Shown piece by piece: positions 63,101 to 64,000 of a stretch of 64,000 nt of DNA (positions within the stretch are counted from its first letter, which is position 1; every line of letters begins with the position of its first letter). The stretch covers positions 3,113,561 through 3,177,560 of the forward strand of contig CM035359.1 in assembly GCA_020137815.1 (NCBI GenBank), written 5' to 3'. This stretch comes from Hormiphora californensis. Taxonomy: Eukaryota; Ctenophora; Tentaculata; Cydippida; Pleurobrachiidae. The notes beneath the pieces were generated by a model. It searched no databases, was not told the DNA's origin, and was given only the letters and a program-made list of their open reading frames with translations. The translations under genes were made by a program, and so were the position numbers.

Positions 63101-63456
63101 CTATCTAGGTGAGCCATACTGGATTGATATCCTCAACACCAGCACTTTTAACGTTTCTCTTGGGACTACATTTAACATAAGGTAAGCTAATTGGGTGATC
63201 TGTGTTTGTAGTAATACAATTAATTGTCTAGTTAATTAATTGTATAGTTAATTACTTTAAATTATTTTCAGTTGTCCGATAGTCGGGTACCCAATACCCA
63301 CACTGACAGTAACTATAGACGGAGTTCCTGTTGCTACGGGTAACCATGGTGAAACACTCCTGGATACCACTCGAGACATGGAAAATGTAACAATTCATTG
63401 TCGTGGGGAAAATAAATTTGGTGTTGCAGAGAGAACGCTTCAACTCTATGTGTATG
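48190..63456 (+). CDS. Multi-immunoglobulin-domain surface protein, 17 exons, 3' end outside window
   Basis: Exons: 48190-48250, 49295-49383, 50466-50531, 51581-51690, 52017-52078, 52626-52740, 52947-53113, 54607-54755, 55093-55198, 58991-59122, 59330-59458, 61254-61366, 61654-61795, 62026-62151, 62643-62768, 63109-63181, 63272-63456. All 16 junctions are GT-AG and in phase (650 codons so far). Exon 1 encodes a signal peptide (MMFRQLVAVMVLLAPTIVVS). Seven Ig-like domains follow, each bounded by phase-1 introns and split by an inner intron (the first by three). F-strand motifs: DLGSYRCDV, SEGYFSCEV, GLYSCNAS, DLGEYVCQG, ENYTCIAD, DSGQYTCRR, VTIHCRGE. Domain 2 lacks the B-strand Cys. It could be a receptor or adhesion protein; membrane and kinase parts would lie to the right. 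Confidence 0.85.
49410..49513 (+). mobile_element. CCAAT/CACGTG-type MITE copy (E-box changed)
   Basis: CAGGAACTGACCGACACAAG to GGGTCGGTTCCTG in intron 2 of the Ig gene. The first CCAAT is kept, a second CAGCCAATCAGGGACC follows, but the centre reads GGTCGCGTCACTGC, so CACGTG is lost. Confidence 0.8.
50238..50312. mobile_element. Copy of the TGCCTAGCT...GGGAGGGATAGAA repeat
   Basis: TGCCTAGCTATAGACCCTGT, CGCGTGACCCGCC, TTTACATTAATGTAAA and GGGAGGGATAGAA. Same family as 14898 and 61378. Confidence 0.6.
50322..50488 (+). repeat. Duplicated exon 3 acceptor of the Ig gene, flanking a MITE
   Basis: TATTTCGTTCAGGTG plus TACGTATACCCCCTTC occurs at 50322-50353 and 50454-50484. Between them is an inverted copy of the CCAAT/CACGTG MITE (about 50365-50450). 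The two acceptors are 132 nt apart (in frame), but the upstream reading meets TGA inside the MITE. Confidence 0.85.
50365..50450 (-). mobile_element. CCAAT/CACGTG MITE, inverted partial copy
   Basis: AGGAAATACTGGTCCCTGAT, TGGCTGATAACGGTAACC, AATCACGTGACCTAAATAAC and GATTGGTTGTT match the complement of the MITE. CACGTG and CCAAT are kept. Confidence 0.75.
51704..51812 (+). mobile_element. CCAAT/CACGTG MITE, full copy 13 bp after a splice donor
   Basis: CAGGAACCGACCGACACAAG ... TCTGTCGGTTCCTG, with CCAATCAGA, GGTCACGTGACTGG and CAGCCAATCAGGGGCC inside. It follows the donor of Ig exon 4 (51690). Confidence 0.85.
52685..52880 (+). repeat. Triplicated 3' end of Ig exon 6 with splice donor
   Basis: GTGTCAATTACCGCTGACCC, TATCGCCACAACCGACC and AAATTGTTTG|GTAAGTAATA occur with donors at 52741 and 52811, and a third diverged copy has its donor at 52871 (GTAGGT). 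Use of the second or third donor reads TGG TAA, an immediate stop. Only the first keeps the Ig frame. Confidence 0.9.
53597..53691. ncRNA. 95-nt near-perfect hairpin (miRNA-precursor-like or tiny MITE)
   Basis: GTCCAAGGGATCTCAAGCAC through AGATATATTTCCTCC pairs with GGAGGAAATATATCT through GCTTGGGATCCCTTGGAC. The loop is about 8 nt, with only a few mismatches. It lies in intron 7 of the Ig gene. The shape fits a small-RNA precursor, but an inverted-repeat element would look the same. Confidence 0.35.
53878..54049. mobile_element. pogo/Tigger-like MITE with TA target site
   Basis: Flanked by TA (53876-53877, 54050-54051). Ends are CAGTCGGAGCCCGGTTTACC and, inverted, CAGTCGGACCCCGATTTACC. Inner CGATTTACCGG and TACCGGGCA motifs repeat. 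A second full copy is at 62801-62969; partial copies lie at 21155 and 54826-54894. Confidence 0.75.
54509..54615 (+). repeat. Duplicated exon 8 acceptor of the Ig gene, both in frame
   Basis: TTTAAGTTAATGA, ACCGCCCTCTCCCCTTTTAG and AGAT occur at 54511-54547 and 54574-54610. Exon starts 54544 and 54607 differ by exactly 63 nt and both keep an open frame, so a 21-residue insertion before Ig domain 3 is possible. Confidence 0.9.
55199..55451. repeat. GCATTGGCCTGACAG copies and short duplication
   Basis: Two GTCAGAGCATTGGCCTGAC units (55285-55370), with a duplicated GCTGAGAAATTTC(C/T)TGGAATA(C/T)TC on either side (55241, 55407). The duplicated flank suggests a past insertion. Confidence 0.6.
55452..58677. 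mobile_element. Large piggyBac-like foldback element with TTAA ends, 3.2 kb
   Basis: Bounded by TTAA (55452-55455 and 58674-58677). Ends are CCCTTTAAGGGCGA and, inverted, CCCTTTGAGGGCGATAGG. From about 55560 to 57610 it is one giant inverted repeat, arms about 1 kb, centre about 56600 (for example ATATGACTCTATCGTCCGTA at about 55593 and its complement at about 57583). The right third (57610-58670) is unique. No transposase. It occupies intron 9 of the Ig gene. Confidence 0.8.
59517..60196. mobile_element. Mutator-like foldback element with 9-bp TSD
   Basis: 680 bp flanked by perfect GCTCCAATG repeats (59508-59516 and 60197-60205). Ends TTGGTGACATAGACACC and, inverted, TTGGTGACATTGACACC. The arms are long inverted repeats (for example AGAAGTTTGTCTGTCAACAG at 59693 and its complement at about 59979). 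A 9-bp duplication is the mark of Mutator-like elements. It lies in intron 11 of the Ig gene. No transposase. Confidence 0.82.
60742..60818. repeat. Hairpin GATAGAGACTTGAAATTTGG
   Basis: AGATAGAGACTTGAAATTTGG (20 bases from 60743) is mirrored at 60797-60817 with a 34-nt loop. Intron 11 of the Ig gene. Confidence 0.6.
61195..61253 (+). repeat. Small duplication before the exon 12 acceptor
   Basis: CATGTAATGAACTAATGAAAT and GATGTAATGAACTAATGAAAT are adjacent, directly upstream of CAATTTAG|exon 12 of the Ig gene. Confidence 0.75.
61378..61540. mobile_element. Two tandem copies of the CTCGACCCTGTTTCACG...GGGTTAGAACA repeat
   Basis: TGCTCGACCCTGTTTCACG, a C-run, ATAAAATATGTAAAGGAGGG and TTAGAACA occur twice about 90 bp apart in intron 12 of the Ig gene. 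Same family as 14898 and 50238. Confidence 0.65.
61850..61912. ncRNA. 63-nt near-perfect hairpin (miRNA-precursor-like)
   Basis: ATACCAGTTCATGTGTTGAT pairs with ATCAACATATGAACTGGTAT around a loop of about 20 nt. One or two mismatches. Intron 13 of the Ig gene, 55 nt after the donor. Confidence 0.35.
62493..62549. ncRNA. 57-nt hairpin (miRNA-precursor-like)
   Basis: TGAAACGTTCTTATAAAGAA and GAAAGTTA pair with TAACTTTC and TTCTTTATAGGAACGTTTCA, an almost loop-free stem in intron 14 of the Ig gene. Confidence 0.3.
62801..62969. mobile_element. pogo/Tigger-like MITE, second full copy
   Basis: Flanked by TA (62799-62800 and 62970-62971). Ends CAGTCGGACCCC and, inverted, CAGTCATACCCTGATTTACC. It lies in intron 15 of the Ig gene, 32 nt after the donor. 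Confidence 0.75.
63004..63118 (+). repeat. Duplicated exon 16 acceptor of the Ig gene
   Basis: AAGTTGTAATTATGACC, TTTTTCATCTATCTAG and GGTGGGCCATA at 63005-63053 recur as AAGTTGTAAAATTATGACC, TCTTTCATCTATCTAG and GTGAGCCATA at 63074-63118. The acceptors are about 65 nt apart, so only the downstream one keeps the frame. Confidence 0.88.
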
Positions 63457-64000
63457 GTAAGGTCTTAATGTCAACTATTTGATTGAGAGTTCTTCTCAGA
63501 ACCATATCAATTCTTTTCCAAGAATAATCAAATATATACTGCTTAATTAACCCAATAGAAGCAGTATAACCCAATAGAAGCAGTATAACCCAATCCGTCC
63601 CTAGATTATATAACTATCACAAATCTAGAGAAAACTTCATTCCAGCTGTCCCTGTGCTAAAATACTCAAAAACACCACTAAATCAGTACACAGAATCACA
63701 CAAATCACTGAATCAGTACACAGGATCACACAACTCATCAATTAGCACGTGGACACATGTGTGAAAAGGCCGAATAAGGGAAGCTATATAAAATGAGTTG
63801 CTCGGTCAATAAATTATTATATCTGATCCGGGCTCCGTGAATTGACTGCATTTAATACCACCAAGGATTAATAAATTTGGTTGCAAGCTGTTCTGAATAA
63901 TGAATATACTAAGCCTAAAACTTTGGCTCACATTAAACTCTGTATAACACGAGATAGAGTTAATATGTTAGAGAATTTCAGGGGGAGTGGTATCTATATC

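Overview
This window looks like a compact invertebrate metazoan genome. Genes have many short GT-AG introns. The gene set is animal: a PCM1-type centriolar satellite protein, two rhodopsin-like GPCRs, a PLAC8 protein, an RIIa-like protein and a multi-immunoglobulin surface protein. Non-autonomous DNA transposons and foldback elements are very dense. A sponge or another early-branching animal is possible, but I cannot name the lineage. All exon models were built by eye from splice signals, reading phase and family resemblance.

Layout. 1-3171 (minus): an RTE/BovB-like LINE, nearly intact, running off the left edge. 3200-6600: repeats, nothing coding recognised. 6613-18651 (plus): 14 exons of a PCM1-like C-terminal region, all in phase; a whole LDLa-ectodomain GPCR gene (10689-14229, plus) lies inside its 5.1 kb intron 6. 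19910-24554 (minus): a coiled-coil gene, with a transposon inserted at an exon edge. 26343-27706 (minus): a complete 107-aa PLAC8-family gene. 29447-30580 (minus): a 96-aa RIIa-like gene. 31529-33955 (plus): a weak candidate gene beside a cluster of CRE-like sites. 33660-36000: CT/GA microsatellites. 36420-38640: sequence that looks like unpolished long-read consensus. 38700-44900: hAT-like, mariner-like and other foldback elements. 45147-46608 (minus): a 340-aa GPCR. 48190 to the right edge (plus): 17 in-phase exons of a secreted or membrane protein with seven Ig-like domains, continuing out of the window.

The most interesting pattern is repeated tandem microduplication of splice sites together with the neighbouring exon edge. 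It is seen in at least four unrelated genes and at about ten exon boundaries. One case gives two acceptors 63 nt apart, both in frame. The others give decoy or frame-breaking sites. A second theme is the transposon set: a short MITE carrying two CCAAT boxes around GTCACGTGAC shares its terminal repeats with a 1.34 kb hAT-like element, and several foldbacks have perfect target-site duplications (8 bp, 9 bp, TTAA, TA).
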